Assembly (NCBI GenBank): GCA_950295325.1
Contig: OX485803.1
Span: 28,830,001-28,894,000, forward strand
Direction: 5' to 3'
Length of the DNA stretch: 64,000 nucleotides
Source of the DNA: Polytrichum commune
Taxonomy: Eukaryota; Streptophyta; Polytrichopsida; Polytrichales; Polytrichaceae
The notes under the pieces were generated by a model, which was not told the DNA's origin, ran no database searches, and worked only from the letters and a program-made list of their open reading frames with translations. The translations under genes and the position numbers were made by a program. Position 1 is the stretch's first letter. Each line of letters begins with the position of its first letter. Shown here piece by piece: positions 1-13,502 of this stretch.

Positions 1-1191
1 TTCCAAATTCACCTTGATTCCTGGAAAGAATATTATAACCTTCCCTCTCATTTCCAGATTCATATGAAGATCTGACGCCTCACCTCGAGGGTTTTGAAAT
101 GCTCCACTGGGCTGAAGAGTGTTATGACCCTCCCTTTCATTTCCAGATTCAGTCGAAGACGGACCTTGGGTCTTGAAATGGGTCAATAGGCTGAAGAATG
201 TTATGACAAACAGTGATGACTTGGACTTGCCATGATTTTGCATACATGATACATGGTGAAACCACCAGTTGTCTTCTGATTGCTTGAACACTTGCGAACC
301 ATCAAAAACAAACGAATCGGATGATTTCTGCTTGGGAGTGTTACTCTCCGTTCTAGGACTTCAAAATACCCAGCTGATGCTACCTGACATCAACTTGGAC
401 GTTGAGGTCTCTGTCTAATTTTGGCACAAGACCATGATCACACCCTTCACAAGAAATCAAAAAATATAAACAAAATATTTCATTGATGGAATATACACAA
501 CTTTTTAATCAACTGGTTCTGGGTAGATTCCATGAAACTCATAGAAGTTACCCACAGCCCAAAAGAAAACTACTGGTTGGTGAAACTGTAACATCATTGC
601 AGATTATTTTGTCACCACATTTGCATACATGCAAGTTGTCTTGCAAGTTTACCTCTCGAACTCTGAAGTTTGTTCATATACGGTGTGCAAGTACATGGCA
701 CATGTAAAATTGCTTGAGAAAATAATGTAAGGTCTACCTACCCTTGTTTGGCTCTTAGCCATGTTGCAACTCACAGAACATTCCCAAACAAATTGTTCAC
801 GCTCAGGGTTTCTGGGCACATCCCTGTCATGTGTGGACATGTGGACAGAGTATAGCAAGGTACTGATATAATTCAGTTAGCAGTGGGAAAATGAGCATGG
901 CAAGAAAATACAAATACCTCTGACACAATTCAAAGCATCATTGAATCAAATGAACTAGATTCAACTTAGCCATAAGAGTAACTCGTCTCTGATCATAAGA
1001 AATTAACCTTAACTCCATGAGATAATGAGTGAGAAATTTTCTGTGAAATTTTCCTTGCAGCACTTTGCAGAAAAAATCCACCTAGTTTGAACAATTTGGA
1101 GATCTACAAGAATCTTGACAGTTGTTCTCTCTAATTCTAGGGCATCAAGTTGGACTCCTTTTGCCAACACTCTCTGCTCCACATAAGATTC
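1..1191. other. Intergenic 3' flank of TAF5
   Basis: I see no coding region that can be supported here. The stretch lies downstream of the TAF5 stop codon (minus strand) and presumably contains its 3' UTR at the right edge. Short open frames at 483-707 and 649-858 have no recognisable domains and overlap on opposite strands. The only structure seen is the imperfect tandem repeat at 32-201. Confidence 0.5.
32..201. repeat. Imperfect tandem repeat, two units of about 85-90 bp
   Basis: Both units carry the string TCATTTCCAGATTCA and end in GGCTGAAGA(G/A)TG. The first runs from about 32 to 114 and the second from about 121 to 201. Substitutions and small indels separate them, so the duplication is old. 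Confidence 0.6.
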
Positions 1192-4100
1192 TCAAACAAA
1201 TGATTTGGATGGTTTTAGCGGACTGAAAGCTCCTGCTGCTAGTAGCAAATTTGTCCTGGAAAACTGCACCCAATTCACACCACAGCATCAACATCAACAT
1301 CAACATAAAAATTAGAAAGTGTGCATTCATGCCGGTTTGTAGAGAAGAAAAGAAACTAAGGTAATCTGACTGCTATGGATATTCTCAAAAAGGTAGAATA
1401 TTACCTTCAGAGCATAGACAGGAGTTGACTTGGTTGGAAGTGTTTTCAGAAGTCGAAGATGCCGCGTGCCTCCAGATCTTCACAAATCAGAAAATCATTG
1501 CAATGTCACGAGTGCTGATATGATGGCATACAGAACATAAATTGATCTGAAATACTACCCAGATAACCCAGAAGACAAGCAGAAAAATAGCAGACTAATA
1601 GCAGGGGGGAGGAAACACAATAAGCAAACTATACAGGTAGGAGCAGCAAGGGAGTCCTACATGATGACTGATTCTGCAGGTTATGCATAGGTATGAAGAT
1701 ATAGTAGCGAGAAGATCATACTTGTCTTCAGCACGAGAACCTTTGCTGCTGGCATTCACGTCCCATAACCGTACTGTGTTATCTGCAGAGCCAGAAGCAA
1801 GCAACGAACCCTCCCCACTGCAACACAAGACCACATAATTTCCTTGATGAGGCGATCTTACATTTTGTAATGAGCTGCTCCTACAATATAAAGAAAGAGG
1901 AAACCTACACTCCAAGGACAAGCACTGTGCACTCTTGAGGGCATGACATGAATCTAGTGTGCGTCTCTATGTGCTAAACTATAGACCAATTCAGGATACT
2001 CTCTGTATGCTCAGAAACTTATGAGGAGCATCAAGGTGCCTTTAATCTAATTTTCTATGGATCCATCTGGATGTGGGAAGAAAAAGAAGTTCAACAAAAG
2101 AACACCAGGTCACACCAGCAGGTCACCAGCAACTCTTACCTGAAGGCCAAGGTCCAAACACAGCCAGTGTGGCCCATCAATGGTGTGACACATTGACCAG
2201 ATCCCAGGTCCCACATTAAAATTGCACCATCCTCGTCCCCTGATGCCATGTAGCGACCATCACTAGACATCGCAAGAGATAAAACCATGCCACAATGGCC
2301 AGTAAAAACACGCATGCATTCGCCTGACTGCACATCCCATAAGCGCACGGTCTTGTCGCTGCTTCCTGTTGCTATATAGTTACAGTTGACATGCCATTGC
2401 AGGCACTGAAACACCCATCCCACCAGTCTCAGGTTATTTCTATATGTTCAGATGAGATTAAATAAAATCTTCAACAAGGCTATATGATAGATTCTAAAGA
2501 TCAAAAGATCTACCCACATGCCTACACGCTCAAGACTTGGACTCTGATGCCTTTCCTCTCCTCTTAGACAGAAAAACCAGTCAAAATCTTCCTATCCCAG
2601 AGTTGTTCACAAATATTAGCCAGTCTCGAGACAATAGCAATAAACCTAAAAGCCTACTTAGAAGACCAGTATACTGGTCTTACTTCAGATTGCCATGGAT
2701 GTTCAACAAATTCAATACCTGCACATGTAAAGTGGATCACAAAGATCTTTGTCTTTGAACAACCTCCTCTTCAAAGACCTCAAAAGGCTCCACTACCAAA
2801 CAATGTTCAATAGTGACAACTCACAACCGACGCCTGTGATACAAAACCTAAGTGAGATGGAGGTTATGAGGGCATGGACTCATACGTCAACATCTGAGAG
2901 ATGACCAGCCAGGATACGCAATGGTTGCATCCGCTCCATGCACCACACCCGTGCAGTCCGATCATGTGATGCTGTTGCAAAATAATGGCCAACAGGACTA
3001 TACTGTACCCATGCAGGACAAACAAGAACAAACTATTAGTGAAAATCTACTTTTGGAAGCAGTCTCAAGTACTGATCAAAGCTGCTTTATCCATAATAAT
3101 TTGATCAACCATAAATAAGTGCATTTTTCTTATAACTGCCAAATGCCATAGGTGACCAGATTGGTCATGTCTCGAGTGGAAAGGTGAAGATAAGAACTGT
3201 GACCTGTAAAGAATGCCACTTCTTTGTCTGGAAGGACGATAATAAGTGATTGCGGTTCAATAAAATTGATGATCATTAGCATAACTTAAAATCAGTTGTC
3301 ATTCTGTTAAATGCAAAAGAAAAGGTTCAGTCCTAGAAGAATCAAGTAGCACCATTACCTGGACATCCCAAACTGGATAATTATGTCCTTTATAACTCAT
3401 CAGATTAGTTTTTAGCTTCATGCTCCACAATCGCACTGCACCAGCAACCCCCAAGCATCCAATCTTGGAATTAGCTCAACATCCAGCTGGTTTGGTTTCT
3501 TTACATTTCCTCTGATTTCATTCCATATATGAATTTTAGTCATCTACCTGTGCAGTCTGCTGATGAAGAGAGCAGAAAATTGCTGTCTGGACTGAAGCTG
3601 GCGCCATAAACAGGTCCTGCATGACCTTGAAGAAGAGAATAAGATGACTTTGAACCCTCATGAGTAACCCCTTTTGGTTCGGTAAGTCCATTCTTAGGTG
3701 ATTTATTCTGAGTACCTGAAACACATAGTGCTATTGGTTAGAAGCAGCACCACAAAGCATATTCACTAATGCAAACTAAGATGAGTAAAATAAAATAGAA
3801 ATCAGAGATGCTATCAAATACTTGGTATAGAGCACAACAGAGGGAAAGAGCAGAGGTACTACCATTGTCTAACACAGTGAGTTGCTCGCCAAGTTTTGCC
3901 ATATCCCAAACCTGTGAAGTCCAGACATAAAGTAAGACTGCTGGAGTACTTGAAGCTGTAGGAGAACCTCATGAGCAACATTAACATCCTTCGCCTACAA
4001 TTACTTAGCCAGGAGCATGACACTTGTGAAGAAAGCACGGCACAGCATAACACACACCAACACCCTAATTGCCTCTACTCTGTCCAGGGCCACATAATAA

Positions 4101-7100
4101 TAGAAAGCAGGTACTAATCTTGACAAAACTTTGTTAATTGCTAATCAAGTGCAGAAGTGACAACACCTTAAGGGATGAGTCAGAAAACCCTCCAGCAACC
4201 AGTGCACCATCTCCAGAGATTGTTGCACAATTCAGACTGTCAGGAAACAAGATTTATCTTAGGCTATTAGATGTCACCCAATGCCACTATATTTAAACTA
4301 GATATAACCAAGCTACTAACAAAAGATCTACAAAAACAAGAAAATCCAACTATAGACATTCTGAACATCTAATAGTCTGAAAGAAGACCATCAAGCAAAC
4401 AGCAACCTGTTGTGAGTGTTGATAAAGCTGTAAAAGCTCACAGAGGGGAGGGCATTGCTACTCAAACGAGCTCGCCTTCGGAAATCCTCCAACACCTGTT
4501 TCTCTACCTCTTCAGATCTGTTGGGCCCAGAAGTAAGAGATTAGCCTAGAAACCTCAATCTGAAAACTTCACAAAATTCAGTCAATGACAAATTGTTTGT
4601 TATATCGTGTCCATAACTATGAGAAAATGCGAGACGAAAATTTCTCATTCAGTAATGACCCTAACTCTACATATATATTGAAATGGTAACTGCACAAACA
4701 ACAGATCCACTCAAATACCCAGAAAGTAAAACTTCCCACATAACGACATCAGCTCAGCCAGCTAAACATTTAAGAGTCAGTGCCACAGTGCAAAGAGCAT
4801 ACACAGAGGGCATAGGAAGCTCAGGTTTCACACGTGGAGCGCTAGCTGCCACAGAGCCATTTGACTTGGTGATACTGCCAGGGCCAGCTGTGCTGGTTCT
4901 GTCTTTCTTTGCTTTCTTATTACTAGTCCCTCCACTCTTTCCATCTGCTGCTCTCTTCTACAGATCACAAAAAAATTCCCATTAACAAATGCTTCAGACA
5001 TCAGGAAATAATGACCTTGTACTTCATCACACAAGATGCTGAAGCAACTTTATAAACTGTAAAAACCACAATATTTGATATGGACAAGTTTCAACTCTGC
5101 AAGTGAAATATAGACCAAGATCACTCCCATCCTGACTGCCATTCAACTCTGAGTATCCTAAACTAATCCAAGATTTGAGTAGCTTCCAAAGGCTGTACAT
5201 AGAGGAGAACTTGACATCCTTTACTAAGTAAGCCAACACGAAAAGTTGGGAAAGAGACAATATACACACCTTGGCATCCTCCCCTTCAGTATCCTTTCCT
5301 TCAGCCTGGGCCTTCTCATTTTCTGCAGCAATTTCTTTTTCAATCCTCTCTTCCAGTGAATCCTCAAGCCCCTGTCACCATTCAAATATACATGCAACCT
5401 GTTACTAATGTCAAACCAGGAGCATTAATCATCCCAAAAGGAAAGCAAGAGCTTATAATTCCTGAGCTGAAAAACAAGATAATTCAATCATATATTAAGA
5501 TTCCATTTGACGACCAGATAGTTGGTCATGGAATAACACATGTTGGCGCTCAAGCAAATTCACCAGATACCAACGGGTAAATGAAGATGGCAAAAGTGCA
5601 AGTCTAGATATATGATGCTACTTTGGAAAGATTGATGTAGGAGCTTCTTCATGAAAATAGATCATTGATTGTAGTAATCAGTAAGGAAAACTTGGACTGC
5701 AGGAAATCTTACCCCCCACCGAATTTCCTTCTGGCTCATGTAATCCAGAGTGCCTTGTAGAATTGAATCCTCTTCTTTGGGTAAAGGTGATGGTTGACCA
5801 GGGAAAACTGTAATACACAGATCCAACGACAATCATTTCAGCCAACTGTCTCCAAGGACTCCCCACCTCAAGGCAACTTCATATTAGAACACATAGAATA
5901 GTAACAGTTTCTTTAGAGTTGAAAAATCCACAAATAATCAGTTTGACTTATAATATTCTATCCATCTTAACCAACACAATTCACACAAAGGCATCAGCAC
6001 AAAGGCAATACCTTGTATGTTCAAGTGCTCGTTGACGATTCCCAGCATGAGCATGGAGTCAGTGCCATGCAGGTACTGTAACAGCAACTCAAAAGAATAC
6101 TGGAATGCAGCCCACCATTTGGAAGTATTATAATTTGATCATTATAATTGATTTTATAATTTGATCATAAAATGGGGGGGGGGGGGGGGGGGGGCAAGTA
6201 CCCAATGTGCGTGTTTGCAAGTTTGTCATATGTGGGAATTCAGAGCCAGTTAAAAGCCATGGAGTCTTTCAGTTTGGGAAGAATTAAAAAGAGATTTGGA
6301 TCTTTGTGCTTCTCACAGAGAAGTTAAATGGACAGGCAAGTTACCTACAATAAATAGGCTTATTAGTGTGACAAATAGCACTAATTTCTCTGGAATTTTA
6401 TAAATATCTATAACTATTTTTACTGTGATAATAATTGTAATAATGGACCAAAATTATTATGTTCATATTGTGCATGAAGGCATGTTTACAAGCACACATC
6501 AACTCCACCAATATCATATTTAAAAATCACTGGAAGCATTCACAAGCTATGGCTCTACACTCAAAACAGCTTACAATAAGAGCTTGCAATCTAGGAGGCC
6601 TCAAAGCTGATGACCTGAAACCTCTAAAATATTCTTCAATGTTTACCAAAGGGTCAAACTAAAATACTTTGTAGGAATATTCAGATAAGCCTCCAGTTAC
6701 CAAGAACAAATCAAGGAGAGACTCGCATTCCAAACTACCCAGAAGACACAGATCATCAGAACTCTACTGACCTGACATATTTTGATGTTTGTCTTGTCCT
6801 TCCTCCACATGAGTGCAAACTCCGACTCCTGCAACACCAAGACAGATATTGTAAACAGAAGACAAGTTTTACATACAATGAACACATGTATTAATCTAGG
6901 ATAGTATAATAGGAGAAACTGAAGCAGAGAGTCATTGTAATGTTTTCTTTCCCCTTCCCCTGTCTTGCCTCACCTTGCCTCTGTTTCATAAACATTTCAT
7001 ATCTGGGTTTTAATCAGGCTTTGCAAAGACAGCACCAAAACAGAAACACAACAACTGACTCCCTACATCTTTTTATCATCTCTTTAAAGTTCCAGCCCTG

Positions 7101-9620
7101 CATAAAAAGTTCTTGACAATTTGTTGTTTGCTCCTTCATTTATTTCATTTGAAACTAGCTGGCCTCAAAAGGCCAAAAGGTAGTCAAAACAAGATGACAC
7201 TTGTACCTCCTAAGCATACCCAAATGTCGTTTACGAACTTGTACTGCCAACTTATTCCCAGATAAATATTGTGAACCATGCATTAATGAATAGGTATAGA
7301 AAAGGATAATACCTGCAGGTGTTGAGGTGACAGAATACTTTCAAGTTTCTGAATATCCCGGTGACGAGTTGCATCATGGTCCTCTCTGAAAACTTGCAAG
7401 AACTCTCGAGCTGCCAGAAGTAAAGAACACACAGAACATCAATGGATGCCACACAACACTCATGCTTCCTTGAAGAGCTACATCAGATGTACTAAATCCA
7501 TGCTCTCGCTGCACAAGATTTACATCTGGAGTCTACCCAGATGGTATGCCTCACATCATCTAAACAGATGTCTCAAGGCAACACTGAAGTCAGTGAGTAA
7601 AACATGAGCTAGTCACTAGAAGCTGCCTCCATCAACTGTTACTACCAACATTGTGCAGTCTAGAATGCTACCAAACTATTTTACTTGGATATTGAAGTTT
7701 TAAAAGAGTGCCGCAACAAAATGGAGTCTAAAAAGCTGCCATCGCAACTCAACACTCGCAGAACCTTGATGAGAGTGATTTAGATTTTCATGCAACTACT
7801 TGCAAGCCTTGAATGCAATGCATATAGAAGCAGGATATAATCATTATAAGCATTTTACAAGCAAAAGAGTGGCCCTGGCCTTGGGGAACATAGTATTAAG
7901 ATTATCACCTTCTTGAGGGAAACCCTTTGCCACCAAGTCCATGTAGGAATGCAGAAACACTGGATAGAGTATTCGCAGGAGTTCATTCTGTGCAAACATA
8001 GCAGATGACAATGAGCCACTGATTGTTACACACTTACCAATAATTTGCTCAACTGATGACAATTTACAAAAAGTGTGCCTATGACTATACTGCACGGTGC
8101 TATGGATTCAACCACATAGAAGTTAACAGGCAAACAAAGTCTTCATCAAGCCCTTCGCTTAGCAGTTTTCATCAATTTGTCTCTAATTAAGCGACAAAGC
8201 ATGTGATTTAATGATAAGATCTATGAGCTGCAGTTGGCAAATTGGTTTCCAAGAAAGTCATCTCTCAGTTGGGTTTTTTTGACATTATTTAATGACGAAA
8301 TCCATAGCACCCTATGGCAATCTATGTAGCATACTCTCCACACTCGCCTAGTAATTCCAGCAACTACTAACCTATAAGGGTCAGATATGCAGCATCAATG
8401 CTTCAGAAGAGGCTCAACCTGTTGCAACACTACTAGCATTATTCTTGACCTAAACTTGCAACTTAACCTCATTCATAGCAGCATGAGCTAAAAGTAGTAA
8501 AAAAAACGCTGGAGGAACTATAACACACCATAAGTCTCACAATAAGAGCCACTGCATAAAACATGAACCAACAATACTGCAGAGGAAAACCATATTTTCT
8601 ACAGCATAATATGATTGGCAAATCACACAAATTCAATTGTTGGTTATTTAGTGCAAGTAAAGTAACTAACGTAAGCACACATTTGGTATGCACCTTGTAA
8701 TTGTCCAACGAAGAATGCACCCAGGCACGTAGCTTGCTATAAGCTTCCTTGTATCGACCTGGATTGCTATCAGCCCTGCAAGTGCATCACGAGATTGGCA
8801 CCCATGAGTATTCCCTATTCTTTCTAAAGTGAGGTTTGCAAAAAGGGATCCATTCCACTTGACCATAAGTTGCAGTCGCCGACACAGTACCATTATCAAA
8901 GCTTGAACATACTATTCTCAATGGGTGGCTTAATGCCAGAGCCTTAACACAGATCCCATGGGAACTCCAAGGTTAAGCTGCCTATGGCCAGAATAGTGCT
9001 TGGATGGGTGAACCCTCATAGCACTTGATTTCCAGTGCACCCAATCGTAGTGGGGGTATCCGGGTGATCTGAATATTTTCAACCAACCATGTGGGAACCT
9101 AGGGGCTTGCCCTTTCAGGAGGGAGACGGGTGCAGGCCAGCTTGTCCACGCCCATTTGTTCGAGGTGTTCACCTTTCAAAGGAGGCAGTAGTCTACGGGC
9201 CCTCTAATTCTCATGATGACCGTTTTGGGATTACACATAGACTTCGACAAACTCAAAGATGAAGGACCACCATAACTCATGCCAGTGTCAACAACTGAGT
9301 CATCTCTTCTTTTCTACCCTTGCTTGTAAGATGAAGAAGGAGATTTCCTCCTCCCATCTAAGATATAAATTTTCCCAAACTATAAGAATTTGATGACAAG
9401 GTGAACATTACCTTGAGTAGAAGAGAATCGGGTTGGCTATGCTGGGATCCACAGGACCATCTGTACTTTCTGAGCTGTCATGACGATGACTCTGTTGCTC
9501 AACACTGAATGCAAGCTCTGCTTGTCGATACCCTTTGCTCTTCAAGTATGCCATCACCGCTTGCGCAACTTTATCATCCTCCATTCCTTTCTCCTCCTCC
9601 TTTCTTTTCTCCTCCTCCAT
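1192..9620 (-). CDS. TAF5: TAF5, TFIID subunit 5 (LisH / NTD2 / WD40 protein), 19 coding exons
   Basis: TAF5 is the scaffold subunit of general transcription factor TFIID and acts in the nucleus. Exons, by GT/AG junctions and matching phase: 9412-9620, 8694-8775, 7909-7987, 7313-7410, 6772-6828, 6012-6099, 5713-5807, 5270-5371, 4803-4957, 4407-4517, 4167-4236, 3863-3911, 3548-3715, 3359-3435, 2886-3002, 2140-2405, 1722-1817, 1405-1477, 1192-1263. The sum is 687 aa, close to plant TAF5. Exon 1 has a LisH-like start ([20 protein letters not shown]). Exons 2-6 form the NTD2 domain ([28 protein letters not shown]). A lysine-rich linker (KKAKKDRTS) follows, then WD40 repeats ([35 protein letters not shown]). 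It ends [20 protein letters not shown] plus SFV, stop TGA. The start at 9620 (AAAATGG context) is the first ATG of the LisH frame. A 5' UTR exon may lie near 10156-10230 (donor GAAG|GTAATG). No frameshift or stop was seen. Confidence 0.95.
6128..6194. repeat. Intronic low complexity: duplicated 15-mer and G21 run
   Basis: In a TAF5 intron, TTATAATTTGATCAT occurs at 6128-6142 and again at 6154-6168. It is followed by a run of 21 G at 6174-6194. The G run is a C tract on the transcribed sense strand. Its exact length may be unreliable in the assembly. Confidence 0.8.
8923..9042 (+). pseudogene. 5S rRNA-derived sequence (Cassandra-type TRIM LTR remnant or 5S retro-copy)
   Basis: These 120 bases are collinear with plant 5S rRNA from end to end. 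They begin GGGTGGCTTAATGCCAG, keep GATCCCATGGGAACTCC, hold a box A-like GGTTAAGC, an intermediate AATAGTGCTTGG and box C GGATGGGTGA, and end GTGCACCC. The length equals that of 5S rRNA but many bases differ, so this is not a working rRNA gene. It sits inside TAF5 intron 1, antisense to the gene. A non-5S tail continues to about 9240 and ends near ATTACA. Cassandra TRIM elements of plants carry 5S sequence in their LTRs, and a solo LTR is my preferred reading. A 5S-derived SINE or simple pseudogene is possible. No target duplication was found. Confidence 0.75.
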
Positions 9621-10231
9621 TTTTATAGCATTACAGAAACACCACAGAACTTTGACGCAACCCGAATTGATATAAGAGAAACGCAACAAAAGAGTATCGC
9701 CTACTCATGGCAGCATCAAGGACAAACTTAAGTTTAGTACTGGCAACACATGGAAACAAATTTTAAATAATAAACAGAATATGCACATGAAAATATTTGT
9801 GCACTTGATTGCACAGTACTGAAACAGATTGCAAACCATCGAAACCCTTACCGTTCAAACCCTAATCACTGGGAAATCATTCTCATTGACGCAATCAAGC
9901 TCCATTTCCTCGTAATTTTTTATCGACGTAACAATGGAGGGGAAGGACTGGGGAAAAAAAAAGCCATCCAATGTAACACTCCTCTAATTCAAGCTTCGAG
10001 ATTGAGTTCGACTATTTGGTGTCTATCTTCACATTTAGACGAAATATTGCGCAATTCTCGAGTAGAATTTATTAGAAAAAAAAATTGGAAACGTAAGTAA
10101 CATCGCATTGTACAGGTTGTATCAAAAACGGAACGTGAAGCGTGAGCAGCATTACCTTCGATGAACGAAGCTCGGAAGCTCCTCTGCTCCGAATTCTCCC
10201 AACGCTCAAAACCCTCGCAAAGCCATGGCAT

Positions 10232-11553
10232 CAGTCCGTCGAGCTTTCATAAAACATTCATCCGTGTTCTTCAACCAGCTATTTCATCCAATAATATTCA
10301 TCCGGGACCTTCATCGCCTAGAAGAAATCAAATTTAAGTTTATAAGTCTTTTAAGATAAAAGACCTAATTTTCCCATTTTTATCCAAGGAAAAATGAAAA
10401 TAATATTGGTGACACCTACAATCACAAGTTTGCAATAAGAAAGTTCAATGAAGGCATGGAATTCTCCAATTGATATGAGACGAACCTCAAGGGGTTTATA
10501 AAGAACAAATACACAAATAATGTGTGGTAATCTACGCTTAAGTGGATACTTAAGTGGATACTTAAGGTAAGTGGTTCATTTTGATTATTTATCTTAATCA
10601 AACACTTATATTTGAGTGATGTGTGGTTAGCTGAAAATTTTAGATTGAACATCAAAAAGACATGTGTATTAAAGAGATTGGACTACGTGTTCAACTCTAT
10701 TATTCATTTTGGGTTCAATAATCAACATAATCAGGAGGACCTATGCGGCCTTCTATATGGCACATGGTCAGTGGACTTTGATCATTCAAAAGACTTTGAC
10801 ATGAACTTCAAAAATTTATGGAATTGAACATGGTTTCTTCAATTGTATTTGTGGGCACATGAAAAAATCAACCTTGTGAAACCTAGGAGATTAAGATAGC
10901 AAACAACTAAAAGAAACCAAATATGACCCAATCCACCTTACTTTAAAAGAAAGCTTAGGGCGTACTCCATATTATTAAGCACCAAGCTTGAGATGACCTT
11001 CTTCAAAAACATATATTCAAATAGACGTGTGTTGGTTTGATACTCTTTTAATAGCAAATATAATGTCACCTTTTGAGTATTGGTTAGTCTAATTTTTTAA
11101 ATCCATTATTTAGTTACAATTACAACTAGAATTCATTATGGCGGCTCCTAGGACAAAACTAAGGTCAAGTGGTAATAAAGGTTCTAATATATGCTAGATT
11201 GAAATCTAAACAAATTTAAAACGCCAAAAAACAACAAGAAAATTTAGTTGGGATCAATGCTTTAGTTGGACTTTTTGGAAAAATCTTCTGGAATTTGCAT
11301 TGAAAACATTTTTGACATGTTTTCAAGCTACCACTTTTATATTCATGGATCACTTCCACTGCAAACTTGTCCCTTCTTGATAAGGTACTATTGTAAGCAC
11401 TAAAAGGATACCCCCAATAGCATTGCTACTTAATGGCAACAATAGAGTTTGCCGACATAAGCAAAAAAATTGCCAACATCTTTGTGCATCTTGTTGGCCA
11501 AGCACTTTCATGTGCAGTAGGAGGTGGGGGAAGAGAACATATGACAAAGTATG
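10232..11553. other. Intergenic between TAF5 and the retrotransposon
   Basis: AT-rich sequence with no supportable gene. A short tandem repeat (TACTTAAGTGGA units) lies near 10536-10566. Open frames at 10422-10655, 10612-10827 and 11350-11547 have no domain or plausible splice context. Confidence 0.5.
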
Positions 11554-11558
11554 TCTGC
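11554..11558. repeat. Target site duplication (TCTGC), left copy
   Basis: TCTGC directly precedes the left LTR and recurs directly after the right LTR at 17634-17638. A 5-bp duplication is the expected size for Ty3/Gypsy integration. Confidence 0.9.
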
Positions 11559-11900
11559 TGTAACGTTCTCAAATATTATGAGATTCAAGAGGCATGTTCC
11601 TCCCAACCTTAGAGCTTATATACTAGATACAACTATGAGTTGAGGCCACCTCCAACTAGTAGTTAAGTATATGCTAGCAAGCTCTTCCTCCATGCCTTTA
11701 GGATAATTCTAAGTGCACTTAACTAATGGTCGTTACTTACGAGGTAGAACCAAGTGTAAAACCATAGCTTCAACTAGTTAACTCCCTTTACCTTTAGGAC
11801 TGCTAGAGCACTCAGGGTAGCGCCTCTAGTCTTCTAGTAAATGAGTCCTAGTTGAATGAGAGGTTGTAAATAAAACAATAAATATGTAGTACACGTTACA
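11559..11900 (-). repeat. 3' LTR of the chromovirus
   Basis: This 342-bp LTR starts TGTAACG and ends CGTTACA on the plus strand, so its termini are a 7-bp inverted repeat. It matches the right LTR except for four substitutions. Confidence 0.95.
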
Positions 11901-11913
11901 CACCTCCCCACTT
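11901..11913 (-). other. Polypurine tract of the chromovirus
   Basis: Read on the minus strand, AAGTGGGGAGGTG lies directly upstream of the 3' LTR, where plus-strand DNA synthesis is primed. Confidence 0.7.
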
Positions 11914-12110
11914 AGGAATGAACGTCCGCGTTCATGAATGATCCCAAATCGTAGTGCATCAAGACAAATATAGTAAAGACCACCATTAATTTAAGCGAGC
12001 CATGGGATCTGTATTTGTATCATGCTCCATGCCAATTGGCAGGGTGAAACAAGTTAATAATAACACCCCGTTTACCGGATCCTGTGCGGGCCTGAGAGAA
12101 CAAAAGGCGC

Positions 12111-12716
12111 CTACCCCGAAGATACCTTCCGCCCTAAACGTTTTTGCGCAGCTGGGGCTTCGCGGTCACACTTAACACCATGGCGTATAAGTCTGTCCTC
12201 AGACTTTGCTACCGCATCCCAGTACTCCTTGAGGACTTCTACACTCAAGTTGTTTTCGGGCTCCCATGAATTATGCTCAAGTGCATATCCGAGCCATTTG
12301 ATAAGATAGAATTTCTTGGGGCGAGAACGAGACCCTCTATCTTTGTGTGAAAGCACGCGTTCTACTTCATAAGATGCATCTTCCTCAAAGACTGGTGGAG
12401 GGGGAGGCTGTACCCTGCCATCGGCCACATAAGGCCTAAGAAGTGACACATGAAAGACATCGTGGATCTTAAATGTATCTGGCAGTTGCACGCGGTATGC
12501 TACCACCCCTATCCTTTGCACCACCCGAAATGGGCCAATCCACCTTGGTAAAAGCTTTCGAGCTCCTGGGACCTTCAACTTAATGTTGGCAGTACTTACT
12601 AGCACTTGCTGGTCCACTTCGAACGGAACCTCTTGTCGGTTTTTGTCAGCATAGAACTTTTGTCGTTGTTGTGCAGCAATGAGATGTTTCTTGGCCTCGC
12701 CAATCACATGTGTCAT
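12111..12716 (-). pseudogene. Chromovirus integrase C-terminus and chromodomain
   Basis: This is the last open segment of the pol frame, 201 aa. It contains the integrase C-terminal part (GPFRVVQRIGVVAYRVQLP, FHVSLLRPYV) and then a chromodomain with an aromatic cage-like pattern (YEVERVLSHK, FYLIKWLGY, HNSWEPENNL). Chromodomains at this place target integration to heterochromatin in chromoviruses. It is in the same frame as the integrase core upstream, separated by the stop at 12828-12830, so it would not be translated from the normal gag-pol message. Confidence 0.85.
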
Positions 12717-12827
12717 ATGCTCGACAAAATTCTGCGCAACAAGAACTTGACACCTGCTGTTCCCACTAATTGGTGTCCGGGGCTGCTGACCATAGTTTAG
12801 GACAAACAGAGTATTCCGTACAGACTC

Positions 12828-13502
12828 TTACCAAGAGCTATTATATGCAAATTCAACTACTGCAAGGAATTCATCCCAATCATCTTGCACTGGGTTGATA
12901 TAATGCCGCAACATATCCTCCAGGATACGGTTTACCCGTTCCGTCTGCCCATCAGTTTGAGGATGGAATGCGGTGGACATGGCCAACCTTGTCCCCAAAA
13001 GACCATGCAACGCATCCCAAAACCTACTTGTGAATCTAGCATCCCTGTCGCTTAGGATTACCCTGGGTAGACCATGCAACTTATATACATGATCACGGAA
13101 TAACCTTGCCGTACCTTCAGCAGTAACGTGTGTGGTGGTTGGCATAAAGTGGGCCATCTTGGACAACTTATCCACGCATACAAAGATGGCATCATAACCA
13201 TTAGCGTATGAAGTCAATCTAGAGATAAAATTCATACTCACTACTTCCCAATTTCTATCAGGAATCTCCAATGGTTGTAAAAGGCCTGCTAGTTTAAGAG
13301 TAGGGGCCTTATTCCTTTGGCAAATCTCACAAGATTTTATATAGCTTCTGATGGACCCTTGCATCTTAGGCCACCAAAAGTTTACTCGCACCCTCTTATA
13401 CGTCTTAGTTACCCCTACATGACTGCTATACATTGCATCATGATACTCACGGAGCAAAAATGACCTGATATTCGATCCTTGGAATGACACATCTGGAACC
13501 AC
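12828..13502 (-). pseudogene. Chromovirus integrase core (HHCC plus DDE)
   Basis: The segment carries the HHCC zinc site (YHDAMYSSHVG ... CEICQRNK), the first Asp in FVCVDKLSKMAHF, the second in ILSDRDARF and the Glu in TDGQTERVNRILEDM. Catalytic residues are therefore intact. It is bounded by in-frame stops at 13617-13619 upstream and 12828-12830 downstream. The latter is a TAA where the family usually has CAA (Gln). Confidence 0.88.

Noticed and set aside
8930-9172. 80-aa minus-strand open frame in the TAF5 intron
   Set aside because: It is the complement of the 5S rRNA-like sequence and has no domain.
9989-10231. Minus-strand 80-aa frame directly upstream of TAF5 as an N-terminal extension
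   Set aside because: Plant TAF5 begins near the LisH domain. The stretch has a donor-like GAAG|GTAATG and is better taken as 5' UTR.
10224-10360. 45-aa plus-strand frame starting MASVRRAFIKHS, like a mitochondrial presequence
   Set aside because: No mature protein follows and it overlaps the TAF5 leader. Chance is the simpler reading.
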